Source: an uncultured Campylobacter sp.
GTDB lineage: Bacteria; Campylobacterota; Campylobacteria; Campylobacterales; Campylobacteraceae
Direction: 5' to 3'
Length of the DNA: 19,276 nt
Assembly: GCF_938030145.1 (NCBI RefSeq)
Contig: NZ_CALHGM010000041.1
Span: forward strand, 1-19,276
The notes under the pieces: generated by a model
The model's input: the letters and a program-made list of their open reading frames with translations, nothing else
Database searches by the model: none
Told to the model about the DNA's origin: nothing
Part shown: piece by piece, positions 7,333 through 13,996 of the stretch
How the letters are laid out: every line of letters starts with the position of its first letter
Position numbering within the stretch: position 1 is the first letter of the stretch
Made by a program: the position numbers and the translations under genes

Positions 7333-9510
7333 TTAAAATTTAGCGAATTTCAATCTGATGGAATTTAGCACGACCGTTACGGAGCTAAAGCACATCGCCG
7401 CGGCGCCGTACATCGGCTTTAGAAGCACGCCGAGCGCTGGATATAGCGCGCCTGCCGCGATCGGGATACACACGGCGTTGTAAAACAGCGCCCAGAAGAG
7501 GTTTTGCCTAATCGTCCGCATGGCAGCACCGCCTAGGCGGAATAGATACAGCACGCTTTCAAGGTCGTTCTTTATAAAAATCACGTCGCCCGCACCCTTG
7601 GCTACGTCGCTGCCGCCGTTCATCGCGATGCCGATGCTAGCGGCTTTTAAGCTCGGTGCGTCATTGACGCCGTCGCCCACGAAAAGCACCCGTTTGCCCT
7701 CGTCGGTCAAGGATTTGATGAACTCATATTTGCCGCTTGGAAGCACTCCGCTTCTTACCTCGTCGATGCCGAGGTTGCGAGCGACGAAATTTGCCGTTTT
7801 GGCGTTATCGCCCGTTAGCATGACGGTTTTTACGCCTCTGTTTTGTAGCGTCTGCACGACGCTGCGCGCTTCGGCTCTGATCTCGTCGTTAAATGCGATA
7901 AAGCCCGCGTATGAGCCGCCTATCGCGCAGTAAACGACGCCGAAGCCCTTGTCTAAAAGCTCCTCCGCTTCTACTTCGACGCCCGCATCCACGCCGCGCT
8001 CGCGCAGAAAGCCCGCGCTGCCGCAAAGAATTTCGCCGGTGGGATTTTTTGCGACGATACCTTTTCCCGCGACGCTTTCAAACTCACCGTTAAATTTAGA
8101 AATTTCGCCGAATTTCAGCTCGGCAAATTTCACGATCGCCTTTGAGATCGGATGTTCGCTAAGCTTTTGCGCGCTTGCTAAAGCGTAGAGATCCTGAGCG
8201 CTCAGATCGCTGAAGCTTACCGAAATTTCGCCCTTGCTAAGCGTGCCTGTTTTATCAAAAACCGCGACGTCCGCGTCCTTTAAAATTTCTAAAATTTCGG
8301 GATTTTTGATTAAAATTCCAGCTTTTGCGGCGTTTGAGATCGCGCAAACGATCGCAATCGGCGTCGCAAGCCCTAGCGCGCACGGGCAGGAGATGATAAG
8401 CACGCAGATAGCTGCGGATGCAGCGTATGAGAGCCGCCCGTCAAGCGCCATCCACGCTATAAAGCTAACAAGCGCGATCAAGATCACCGCGGGCACGAAG
8501 ATATTTGAAATTTTATCGGCAAAGCGCGCGATCGGCATCTTTTTGTTGCCCGCCTCGTTTAGCAGATTTTTAATCTCGGCAAGCAGCGTCTGATGCGAAA
8601 ATTTCGTCACCTTCACGTAGATGACGCCGTCAGTGCTGACGCAGCCTGCATTTACCTCATCGCCTACGCTTTTATAAACCGCCAAGCTCTCGCCGCTGAT
8701 GAGAGAGGCGTCGATCTGCGCGCCGCCTTCTACGATAAGCCCGTCGCAAGGGATGCGCGAGCCGTTTTTTACGAGAACCTTATCGCCCGGCTTTAGCGCT
8801 TCTGCGCGCACTTCGGCTATCGTGCCGTCGTCTTTGATCAAAAGCGCGGTTTTAGGGCTTAGATCGATTAGCCCCTTGATGTAGTCGTTCGCCTTCATCT
8901 TGCTGCGCTCTTCGAGGTATTTGCCGAGCGAAATAAAGGCGATTATCATCGAGGCGGATGAGAAATAAAGATTGGTAAATTCATTCTGCGCGCCGTGCGT
9001 ATAGACCCACGCCGCGGCCGTTAGCGAATAAGCAAACGCAAAAAAGCTTCCCATCGCCACGAGCACGTTCATATCGAAGCTTCTGTTTTTCAGCGAGCCG
9101 TAAGCGTGATAAAAGAAGTTCTTGCCGCAGTAAAAAAGGCTCACGCACGCCATCGCCGCGCAAAGCAGCGCCTTTGGAACGAAGCTTAAAAACCCGCTCA
9201 TCTCCACAGCCATTACCGCCGCAGCTAAAATGAGAGCGAGGATTAGCCTAAATAGCGCCGCTTTGAGGTTGCGCCGCTTTTTGCGCTCCAAATCCTCGTA
9301 ATCCACGGCGATATCGTAGCCTAGTTTTTTGATCTTAGCTTTTAACGTCTCCTCAAGCACCGGATCGGCAAGTACGAACTCGCCGTTGCCGTTTGCGAAA
9401 TTTACGTGCGCGTCCTGTACCCCCTCGATCTTGCGACTTACCCGCTCGATCGCGTTAGAGCAGTTTACGCAGCTCATCCCGACGATATTTAGAGTGATTT
9501 TACTTGACAT
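7333..9510 (-). CDS. copA: Copper-exporting P1B-type ATPase
   Basis: Inner-membrane pump that uses ATP to export Cu+. The 725 residues show, in order: one N-terminal HMA domain with GMSCVNC (Cys14, Cys17), transmembrane helices from about 85, the actuator loop SGES (272-275), the transport motif CPC (375-377), phosphorylation site DKTGT (Asp419), the SEHP nucleotide-site motif (451-454), TGDN (566-569), GDGVND (612-617), and last-helix motifs FYN (676-678) and MCFSS (706-710). These last motifs with CPC are the P1B-1 (Cu+) signature. It is the second gene behind copZ, 11 bases apart. There is no clear Shine-Dalgarno before the ATG, so translation may depend on coupling to copZ. Silver may also be a substrate. 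Confidence 0.95.
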   Translation of the reverse strand: MSSKITLNIVGMSCVNCSNAIERVSRKIEGVQDAHVNFANGNGEFVLADPVLEETLKAKIKKLGYDIAVDYEDLERKKRRNLKAALFRLILALILAAAVMAVEMSGFLSFVPKALLCAAMACVSLFYCGKNFFYHAYGSLKNRSFDMNVLVAMGSFFAFAYSLTAAAWVYTHGAQNEFTNLYFSSASMIIAFISLGKYLEERSKMKANDYIKGLIDLSPKTALLIKDDGTIAEVRAEALKPGDKVLVKNGSRIPCDGLIVEGGAQIDASLISGESLAVYKSVGDEVNAGCVSTDGVIYVKVTKFSHQTLLAEIKNLLNEAGNKKMPIARFADKISNIFVPAVILIALVSFIAWMALDGRLSYAASAAICVLIISCPCALGLATPIAIVCAISNAAKAGILIKNPEILEILKDADVAVFDKTGTLSKGEISVSFSDLSAQDLYALASAQKLSEHPISKAIVKFAELKFGEISKFNGEFESVAGKGIVAKNPTGEILCGSAGFLRERGVDAGVEVEAEELLDKGFGVVYCAIGGSYAGFIAFNDEIRAEARSVVQTLQNRGVKTVMLTGDNAKTANFVARNLGIDEVRSGVLPSGKYEFIKSLTDEGKRVLFVGDGVNDAPSLKAASIGIAMNGGSDVAKGAGDVIFIKNDLESVLYLFRLGGAAMRTIRQNLFWALFYNAVCIPIAAGALYPALGVLLKPMYGAAAMCFSSVTVVLNSIRLKFAKF

Positions 9511-9521
9511 TGCGTTAGTTT

Positions 9522-9737
9522 TTAGGCTAGCTTTTCTGCGACGCTAAAGCCCAAATCGTCCATCTCCTCTTTAAATTTAGCCTCGTCGCGCGGATCTAAG
9601 CTTAAACTCACCACTCCGCTTGCTACGTCCACCTCGATCTCGCCGAAATCGTCCTTAAGCGCGTTTTTGATCGTCCTTGCGCAGTTTTCGCAGTGGATAT
9701 TTTGCGCCTTAAATTTTACGCTTTGTTTCAAAGCCAT
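9522..9737 (-). CDS. copZ: Copper chaperone, single HMA domain (CopZ-like)
   Basis: A 71-residue cytosolic protein made of one heavy-metal-associated domain with the metal site HCENC (the CxxC cysteines at residues 16 and 19), expected to bind Cu+ and hand it to CopA. The length fits the CopZ/Atx1 fold (about 65-75 residues). AAGGAGAGG lies directly before the ATG. It is the first gene of the copZ-copA pair; C. jejuni has a similar small HMA protein beside its copper ATPase. The upstream 118 bases are shared with the divergent rep gene of the mobile element. Confidence 0.88.
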   Translation of the reverse strand: MALKQSVKFKAQNIHCENCARTIKNALKDDFGEIEVDVASGVVSLSLDPRDEAKFKEEMDDLGFSVAEKLA

Positions 9738-9767
9738 AAGCCTCTCCTTTGGATTAAAATTTTAAAA

Positions 9768-9773
9768 CTTATA
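9768..9773 (-). promoter_or_regulatory. Possible -10 box for copZ-copA
   Basis: On the minus strand the sequence reads GTATAAG, a near match to the Campylobacter -10 (TATAAT), leaving a leader of roughly 25 bases before the copZ ATG. No clear -35 is seen, as is common in this group. No CueR-like or CsoR-like operator is recognisable. Confidence 0.35.
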
Positions 9774-9816
9774 CTACTTTTTAATAAATTTAAGTCGCAA
9801 CACATTAAATTTACTC

Positions 9817-9822
9817 TATTAT
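9817..9822 (+). promoter_or_regulatory. Possible -10 box for the rep gene
   Basis: TATTAT, about 34 bases before the rep ATG, within an AT-rich tract. A start site about seven bases further on would fall inside the GCAGTT/AACTGC inverted repeat. Confidence 0.35.
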
Positions 9823-9823
9823 A

Positions 9824-9844
9824 GCAGTTAAATCTTTAAACTGC
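9824..9844 (+). promoter_or_regulatory. Inverted repeat at the rep start region, possible operator
   Basis: GCAGTT (9824-9829) and AACTGC (9839-9844) flank a 9-base spacer, and the GAGGT ribosome binding site follows at once (9845-9849). Such a symmetrical site over the transcription start and next to the ribosome binding site is where Rep_3 initiators often bind as dimers to repress their own gene. Autoregulation is inferred. Confidence 0.4.
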
Positions 9845-9855
9845 GAGGTATAGAC

Positions 9856-10674
9856 ATGAGTGAAATTTCTTTCTATTTTGAGGAAGGTGATTTCGTGTTA
9901 AAAGCCAGTAGAGTTGTTAAAGCCGAAAAGAGCGGCACGCTTGTCTTTCGAAACAAAATGAACTCTGTGTTATTCCCGGTTAATTTCACGGCTAGGGATT
10001 ATGATATTTTCTTTACGATCTGCTGGTATGCAAAGCAGATGGGCTATGTTGAAAATGCCAAATTTATTGAAATGCCTTACTCTGAAATTTGTAGATTTAT
10101 GCCGTCTGGCCTGAATAAAACCAGATTTAACGATGAAGTAAAGAATTTTAGAGCCAAAGTTTTAGGGCAAGACGGCGCTGCCATCTATAGGAGCGTCGAA
10201 ATTACCGAAGATGATGAAATAACTACCGTAGGCGTATTTTTTACGGATATTCGGATTTTTAGAAATAAGCAATCATTAAGTTTTAGACTAAACCCGGTTG
10301 CTCTTGAGATTTTATTCAGTACCCTTAAATTTATGAAAATAGATTTAAACGACTTTGTTGCGATTAAGGGCAAATTTGCCAAGACTTTATATCGACTCCT
10401 GCATCAATACGAAAACGTAAAAGCCGATAAAGACGGCTTTAAGTGTGTAAATTTTAATAGAGACGACTTTGAAAGATTTATGAGTGCGCCGGCTAAATAT
10501 AACGCTTCCGATTTGGATCGCTTTGTAATTAATCCGTCTATAAACGAATTAAATGAAAGCTATTTCAAAAAACTTCTTTTTGAGAAAAGAATAGCTGACG
10601 GCAATAAAAAAGCAGTGGTCGGCTACTCGTTCAAATTTATTTTGAATGAAAAAACGGAAAGAATAGGGGCTTAA
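9856..10674 (+). CDS. Plasmid replication initiation protein, Rep_3 family
   Basis: A 272-residue protein that would bind iterons at an origin and start replication. The architecture matches Rep_3 initiators with two winged-helix units: an N-terminal unit around residues 40-150 (FTARDYDIFFTICWYAKQMG, then YSEICRFM) and a C-terminal unit from about 165 (FAKTLYRLLHQYEN, NRDDFERFMSAPAKYNASDL, VINPSINELNES). The last segment resembles the second-domain recognition region of these proteins. GAGGT stands 6 bases before the ATG. It is the only rightward gene of the element, diverging from copZ and converging on the 188-residue gene. Its presence shows that the element replicates, or once replicated, autonomously. 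Confidence 0.85.
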   Translation: MSEISFYFEEGDFVLKASRVVKAEKSGTLVFRNKMNSVLFPVNFTARDYDIFFTICWYAKQMGYVENAKFIEMPYSEICRFMPSGLNKTRFNDEVKNFRAKVLGQDGAAIYRSVEITEDDEITTVGVFFTDIRIFRNKQSLSFRLNPVALEILFSTLKFMKIDLNDFVAIKGKFAKTLYRLLHQYENVKADKDGFKCVNFNRDDFERFMSAPAKYNASDLDRFVINPSINELNESYFKKLLFEKRIADGNKKAVVGYSFKFILNEKTERIGA

Positions 10675-10688
10675 AACTGCGCCTCTTG

Positions 10689-10736
10689 TCGCTTTAGGTG
10701 CATAACCCTATCGCTTTGATCCTTATCGTCGCTTAC
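10689..10736 (+). repeat. Three short repeats after rep, possible iterons
   Basis: TCGCTT occurs at 10689, 10711 and 10729 in the same orientation, with start spacings of 22 and 18 bases, each preceded by T or G and followed by T or A. Spacing near two helical turns beside a Rep_3 gene suggests initiator-binding iterons, but the shared core is only six bases, so this is tentative. Confidence 0.3.
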
Positions 10737-10777
10737 AGGGCTTCTAGGGACTTAAAATTATCTTAAAACAACGCATT

Positions 10778-10800
10778 CCCGGTACAAATAAATTGCCGGG
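10778..10800. terminator. Hairpin between the convergent rep and 188-residue genes
   Basis: CCCGG/CCGGG (10778-10782 and 10796-10800) plus an inner CAA/TTG stem, with a two-base bulge and an ATAAA loop. It sits between two genes that face each other, where a bidirectional terminator is expected. Neither side has a strong U-tract, so its efficiency is uncertain. Confidence 0.4.
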
Positions 10801-10807
10801 TTCTGCG

Positions 10808-11374
10808 CTATCCTCTTATTCTCATAGCGATGTATTCGTCCGTATCTAGGTCGTAGTTGTTCGCTTCGGCTTTAAACTGCATCAGTTCGTCAAAGGTAAA
10901 AATATCTTTGAGCTCGTATGTGGCTAAAATTTTAACGTCTGAATACGTCAGGATGCTTACTTCTAGGCTCTCTGCGATCTGCCTTATTTTCTCTTTCTTG
11001 GAATCACTTACGAATACGATATAATTTTTTATATGCTGCACGTCCTTTGGATCGTTTGGCTGCGGCGCCTCGATAAGCCCCATTTTAAACCGCACAAACT
11101 CGCTCATGCTGGTGTTGAACCATTTGGCCTGATCATAAATTGTTATCAGCACATCGTCTTTTATATGCGGTATCGGCGTCGTTAGGGCGAGCTCTATAAA
11201 TTTGGCCAGCGTATACGTCGGATATTTTTTTCGTATTTTTACGGCCAGTTCCTTTGAGAATTTCGTCCCTATCGCCACTTTGCTCTTTTTTGCCGGCGCT
11301 TCTTTTTGCGTGTCCGCCCCAGTTATAAATTCCTCTAGCTTGTCCGTAGAGTTGCTTGCTCTTTTAAAGTCCAT
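10808..11374 (-). CDS. Unknown 188-residue protein next to parA, possible partition partner
   Basis: Not recognised. It follows ParA on the same strand after 154 AT-rich bases and has a good ribosome binding site (AGGGAAG). The first 35 residues are polar and rich in Lys, Ala and Ser (a likely flexible tail). A basic amphipathic segment follows, TKFSKELAVKIRKKYPTYTL (38-57), then helical sequence with Tyr and Phe, and a second segment YIVFVSDSKKEKIRQIAESL. There is no HNH or enzyme motif, no membrane helix and no cysteine. Its position between parA and rep is where plasmids carry a ParB-type or other centromere-binding protein, and its basic patches are compatible with DNA binding; that role is inference from context only. 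Confidence 0.6.
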   Translation of the reverse strand: MDFKRASNSTDKLEEFITGADTQKEAPAKKSKVAIGTKFSKELAVKIRKKYPTYTLAKFIELALTTPIPHIKDDVLITIYDQAKWFNTSMSEFVRFKMGLIEAPQPNDPKDVQHIKNYIVFVSDSKKEKIRQIAESLEVSILTYSDVKILATYELKDIFTFDELMQFKAEANNYDLDTDEYIAMRIRG

Positions 11375-11411
11375 TTTCTTCCCTTTTATTTTTTAAAATT
11401 CTAATCTCTTA

Positions 11412-11483
11412 ATCTTAATAAAAAATGAAATATTAAAAATTAAGATAGCATTATTTTTAATTTTTCGCAAAACTAAAAATAAT
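11412..11483. repeat. Two inverted repeats between parA and the 188-residue gene
   Basis: ATCTTAAT (11412-11419) pairs with ATTAAGAT (11439-11446), and ATTATTTTTA (11450-11459) pairs with TAAAAATAAT (11474-11483) around a 14-base loop that contains TTCGC. Both lie in the AT-rich gap of the presumed partition operon. They could be a parA terminator, an operator for the following gene or a centromere-like parS site. Confidence 0.4.
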
Positions 11484-11528
11484 AAATTTCCTAAATTTAT
11501 ACTAAAAAAACGATAAAATGCTCATTTT

Positions 11529-12185
11529 TCACCCTTTTAAAAATATCTCTTCGCATAAGTTTTTGATTTCTTGCTCCGCCTTGTTGCCGTCATTCATCTC
11601 GACTACGCCGTAGCCTAGTTGTGTGGCTATTTTGTAGCGCTCGCGCTCAAATATGATCGTGCCCGCTAGCCTTATGTAATCCTCTTGAAGCTCCTCGATA
11701 AATGCTTTCAGGCTGTCTATTTTCTTGTATAAAAACGGGTTGGTCGAGGCTCGGTTTATTACGATATAGGCTTGCAGCTTTTCGTTTTGCTCTTTGGCCA
11801 TTTTTACGATATTGACCATTTTGTCTAGGACGCTTACGTCAAACTGGCTTGGAATGGTCGGGATTATCACGATGTCGCTTAGAGCGATGGCTATTCGCAT
11901 CTCTCTGCTATCTCGGCCGCCCGTGTCTACGACTATGTCTTTGCTGCGATCTACGTTTTGCAGAAATTCTTTTAAATTTTCGCCGTATTTGTAAGCAAAA
12001 TCAAATGCCTTTGGATGCCCCTCTTCGTTTCGTATATTTAAAAACGTGGCGATCGACTTTTGCGGATCGGTATCCAGCAGCAAAAGTGACTCGCCTTTTA
12101 CCATGCCTTGATTTATGGCTATGTTTGTGGCAAGCGTACTTTTTCCGCTGCCGCCTTTTTCGTTGCAGATCGATACTATCATCAT
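11529..12185 (-). CDS. parA: ParA-family partition ATPase
   Basis: A deviant Walker ATPase that moves plasmid or element DNA along the nucleoid together with a centromere-binding partner. The 218 residues contain the deviant Walker A KGGSGKST (10-17, signature Lys10 and Lys15), the Walker A-prime LLLLDTDPQ (34-42) and Walker B-like DIVVDTGG (83-90). The length matches the short type Ib ParAs without an N-terminal DNA-binding domain. AAGGAG is followed by AGATGATG: the second ATG (12182) is better spaced than the first, so the true protein may be one residue shorter. A clear -10 box lies about 30 bases upstream, so parA probably starts its own transcript, with the 188-residue gene downstream. 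Confidence 0.92.
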   Translation of the reverse strand: MMIVSICNEKGGSGKSTLATNIAINQGMVKGESLLLLDTDPQKSIATFLNIRNEEGHPKAFDFAYKYGENLKEFLQNVDRSKDIVVDTGGRDSREMRIAIALSDIVIIPTIPSQFDVSVLDKMVNIVKMAKEQNEKLQAYIVINRASTNPFLYKKIDSLKAFIEELQEDYIRLAGTIIFERERYKIATQLGYGVVEMNDGNKAEQEIKNLCEEIFLKG

Positions 12186-12212
12186 CTCTCCTTTGCGTAA
12201 AAATTTAAAATG

Positions 12213-12218
12213 ATTATA
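12213..12218 (-). promoter_or_regulatory. -10 box of the parA promoter
   Basis: The minus strand reads GCGATATAATC, a perfect TATAAT, giving a predicted leader of about 20 bases before the parA ATG. The flanking 160-base gap (12186-12344) is very AT-rich and holds no gene. Confidence 0.55.
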
Positions 12219-12344
12219 TCGCCTTAAACTTAATAAATAATAAAATATATATTGTTAGAATACTATCTTATAAAATAAAATCAAAGATAAAAGGTATATT
12301 TTAAATAAAATTACATAAAAATAGCAATAATATTTTATAAATTT

Positions 12345-12599
12345 CTACTCTTTTCTAGTCGATAGTAAGAAGTGCATTTTTATAATAAAATAAAGCATTG
12401 CGTTAAATACGATATAGCAGATCGCGGCCAGCGTTATAAAGAACGCGTCCGCGTTTAGGATCGTTTCCACCTTATTAGGTAGTTTGAAAAAATATAAAAC
12501 TGCATTTGTGCCAAAGCCTAGTAAATTTATGGCCAAAAATACCCACATAAATCGCTTGGCGGGGCTGTTAAATAGTTCTGTTTTCTTTGACTTCTTCAT
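12345..12599 (-). CDS. Small membrane protein with two helices, unknown function
   Basis: An 84-residue protein with a basic N-terminus (MKKSKKTE) and two hydrophobic segments, about residues 17-38 (MWVFLAINLLGFGTNAVLYF) and 52-76. By the positive-inside rule both ends would be cytoplasmic. Not recognised. It is the last gene of the long leftward series, 20 bases after the methyltransferase. The only Shine-Dalgarno-like sequence (GGGAGA) overlaps the methyltransferase stop and lies about 16 bases from the ATG, which is too far, so translation may be weak or coupled. A function linked to the methyltransferase cannot be read from the sequence. Confidence 0.65.
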   Translation of the reverse strand: MKKSKKTELFNSPAKRFMWVFLAINLLGFGTNAVLYFFKLPNKVETILNADAFFITLAAICYIVFNAMLYFIIKMHFLLSTRKE

Positions 12600-12619
12600 G
12601 ATTTTAAATAAATTTCTCC

Positions 12620-13624
12620 CTAAATTTGATTTATTAGCCTAGTTCTCGGTTTAAGGCCGTTGATTCGCTGAATTATTATCCTGGTAAATAGTTCTTGTCC
12701 GTTTAGGACGGCCGATTTCGTGTTGCTTTGTGCATAGTCTTGTTTTACTAGCTCGGGGTATTTTTCCTTGATCTCAAAATCGCAGCCCAATATATGAAAC
12801 TGCGCAGGGTTGTGCCGTAAAAAGAACGTAAGGGGTACGCCGATTACGCCATCATAGTCGATCGGTATGTTTTTATAATTGGTCACTTCTATGATTTTGT
12901 AGTTATCGTATTCCGGGTATTCGTGCTCATTGCCTTTGTATTTTTTCATCAGTCTTACGCCGGTTTGATGCTTTGTGCTTTTTAAATTCGTAAACCACGA
13001 TACGTTGCTAAATCGCTTTTTGCTGCCGTCCGGGCGAGTAAAAATATTTACTTGGTGATTTCCTAGCCAAATTTGGTTATTTTTGTATAGCTCAAATATC
13101 TTTTTATAGGTAATCGAATACGTTCCGCCTACGATTAAAAATTTCTTTTGACCGCTTTGGGCTATATCTATAAGCTCTCTAAAAAGGGAGAAGGGTGGAT
13201 TAGTTACGACGATGTCGGCCTGCGCGATTATCTCCTTTACTTCGTCGCTGCGAAAGTCGCCCCGACCGCGCAACTGCGTTTCGCTCATGCCGTCACTCGT
13301 GATCTCTATTTTCGTGCCTTTCGAGTTTAGCTCGTTGATGTTAAACGTCGTCGTGATCAGCTTTTTTAGCTCCAAAGTTTTAAAATTTAAGGCGAAATAC
13401 CTATAAAAGTTGCTATTTTTGCCGTCATTGCACGGGCAGACTACGATTTTGCCTTTAAAGTGCGCTTTGTAGTCTCGTAGCTCTTCTCTGATCTCGTCAA
13501 AGCTAGTATAAAACTCGTCGTCGATCTCGTATTTGGCTTTCATAAAATATACATTGGCTCTCTTTTCTTTATCTGCCATCCAGCCTTGCTCGACCAGCTC
13601 GTTTTGGGTTGAAATTTGGCTCAT
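12620..13624 (-). CDS. Adenine-specific DNA methyltransferase, EcoRI methylase family
   Basis: SAM-dependent enzyme expected to methylate adenine in a short DNA site. It shows the EcoRI-methylase-type pattern: DEFYTSFDEI, then KGKIVVCPCNDGKNSNFYRYF as the SAM-binding region, and the catalytic NPPF in DIVVTNPPFSLF (residues 142-145 with the start used here). The frame is open up to 13681, but the ATG at 13624 is preferred: it forms an ATGA overlap with the stop of the preceding gene and has GGGAAAG before it, giving 334 residues. No restriction endonuclease is recognisable nearby, so it looks like an orphan methyltransferase. On a conjugative element this would fit protection against host restriction or an epigenetic role. 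The recognition site cannot be read from the sequence; GAATTC is only a family-based guess. Confidence 0.87.
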   Translation of the reverse strand: MSQISTQNELVEQGWMADKEKRANVYFMKAKYEIDDEFYTSFDEIREELRDYKAHFKGKIVVCPCNDGKNSNFYRYFALNFKTLELKKLITTTFNINELNSKGTKIEITSDGMSETQLRGRGDFRSDEVKEIIAQADIVVTNPPFSLFRELIDIAQSGQKKFLIVGGTYSITYKKIFELYKNNQIWLGNHQVNIFTRPDGSKKRFSNVSWFTNLKSTKHQTGVRLMKKYKGNEHEYPEYDNYKIIEVTNYKNIPIDYDGVIGVPLTFFLRHNPAQFHILGCDFEIKEKYPELVKQDYAQSNTKSAVLNGQELFTRIIIQRINGLKPRTRLINQI

Positions 13625-13995
13625 TCTTTCCCTTTTTGTCCCGTTTTGCTTTTTGTATCGAAATACGATTTTAAAAAGCAAATTTCAAAATAATCAGCTT
13701 CTGGATCATTTAAATAATGCTCTAAAAATGAAGTGAGTTCTGAACGTACGCTGCCAAACTCTTTAATAAATTTTTTCTTATTTTGCGTTGCAAAGCATAT
13801 AAAATCATCTTTGCCGATAATACACTCATAACGACTTTCTAAGTTTTTCTTGTATTTTTTAAAAATGTCAAAAAATACAGGGTTTAACGTATCCTTATAT
13901 TTTTTACCGAAATAAATCCCGGCTATATCTTGCTCTTTATCGATTGTCGTTTTACGGCAAACACGAAAAAAGATTTCGGTGTTGTCCACAACCAT
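13621..13995 (-). CDS. Unknown 124-residue protein between topoisomerase and methyltransferase
   Basis: Not recognised. It is a soluble, Lys/Phe/Tyr-rich protein with no signal peptide or membrane helix; the central part (KYKDTLNPVFFDIFKKYKKN) looks helical and the tail is basic (KSKTGQKGKE). Gene position is tight: one base after the topoisomerase stop, with its ribosome binding site AGAGGAA inside the topoisomerase end, and its stop overlapping the methyltransferase start. This coupling implies that the three proteins are made together. A role as a methyltransferase partner, an inhibitor or a restriction-linked protein is possible, but no nuclease motif (PD-ExK, HNH, GIY-YIG) is visible. 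Confidence 0.68.
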   Translation of the reverse strand: MVVDNTEIFFRVCRKTTIDKEQDIAGIYFGKKYKDTLNPVFFDIFKKYKKNLESRYECIIGKDDFICFATQNKKKFIKEFGSVRSELTSFLEHYLNDPEADYFEICFLKSYFDTKSKTGQKGKE

Positions 13996-13996
13996 G

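Noticed and set aside
8234..8593. 119-codon plus-strand open frame opposite copA
   Set aside because: Antisense to the CPC and DKTGT region of copA; explained by codon bias of the real gene.
13625..13681. Longer N-terminus of the methyltransferase
   Set aside because: The extra 19 residues overlap the preceding gene, have no ribosome binding site at their start, and the ATG at 13624 has both GGGAAAG and an ATGA overlap.
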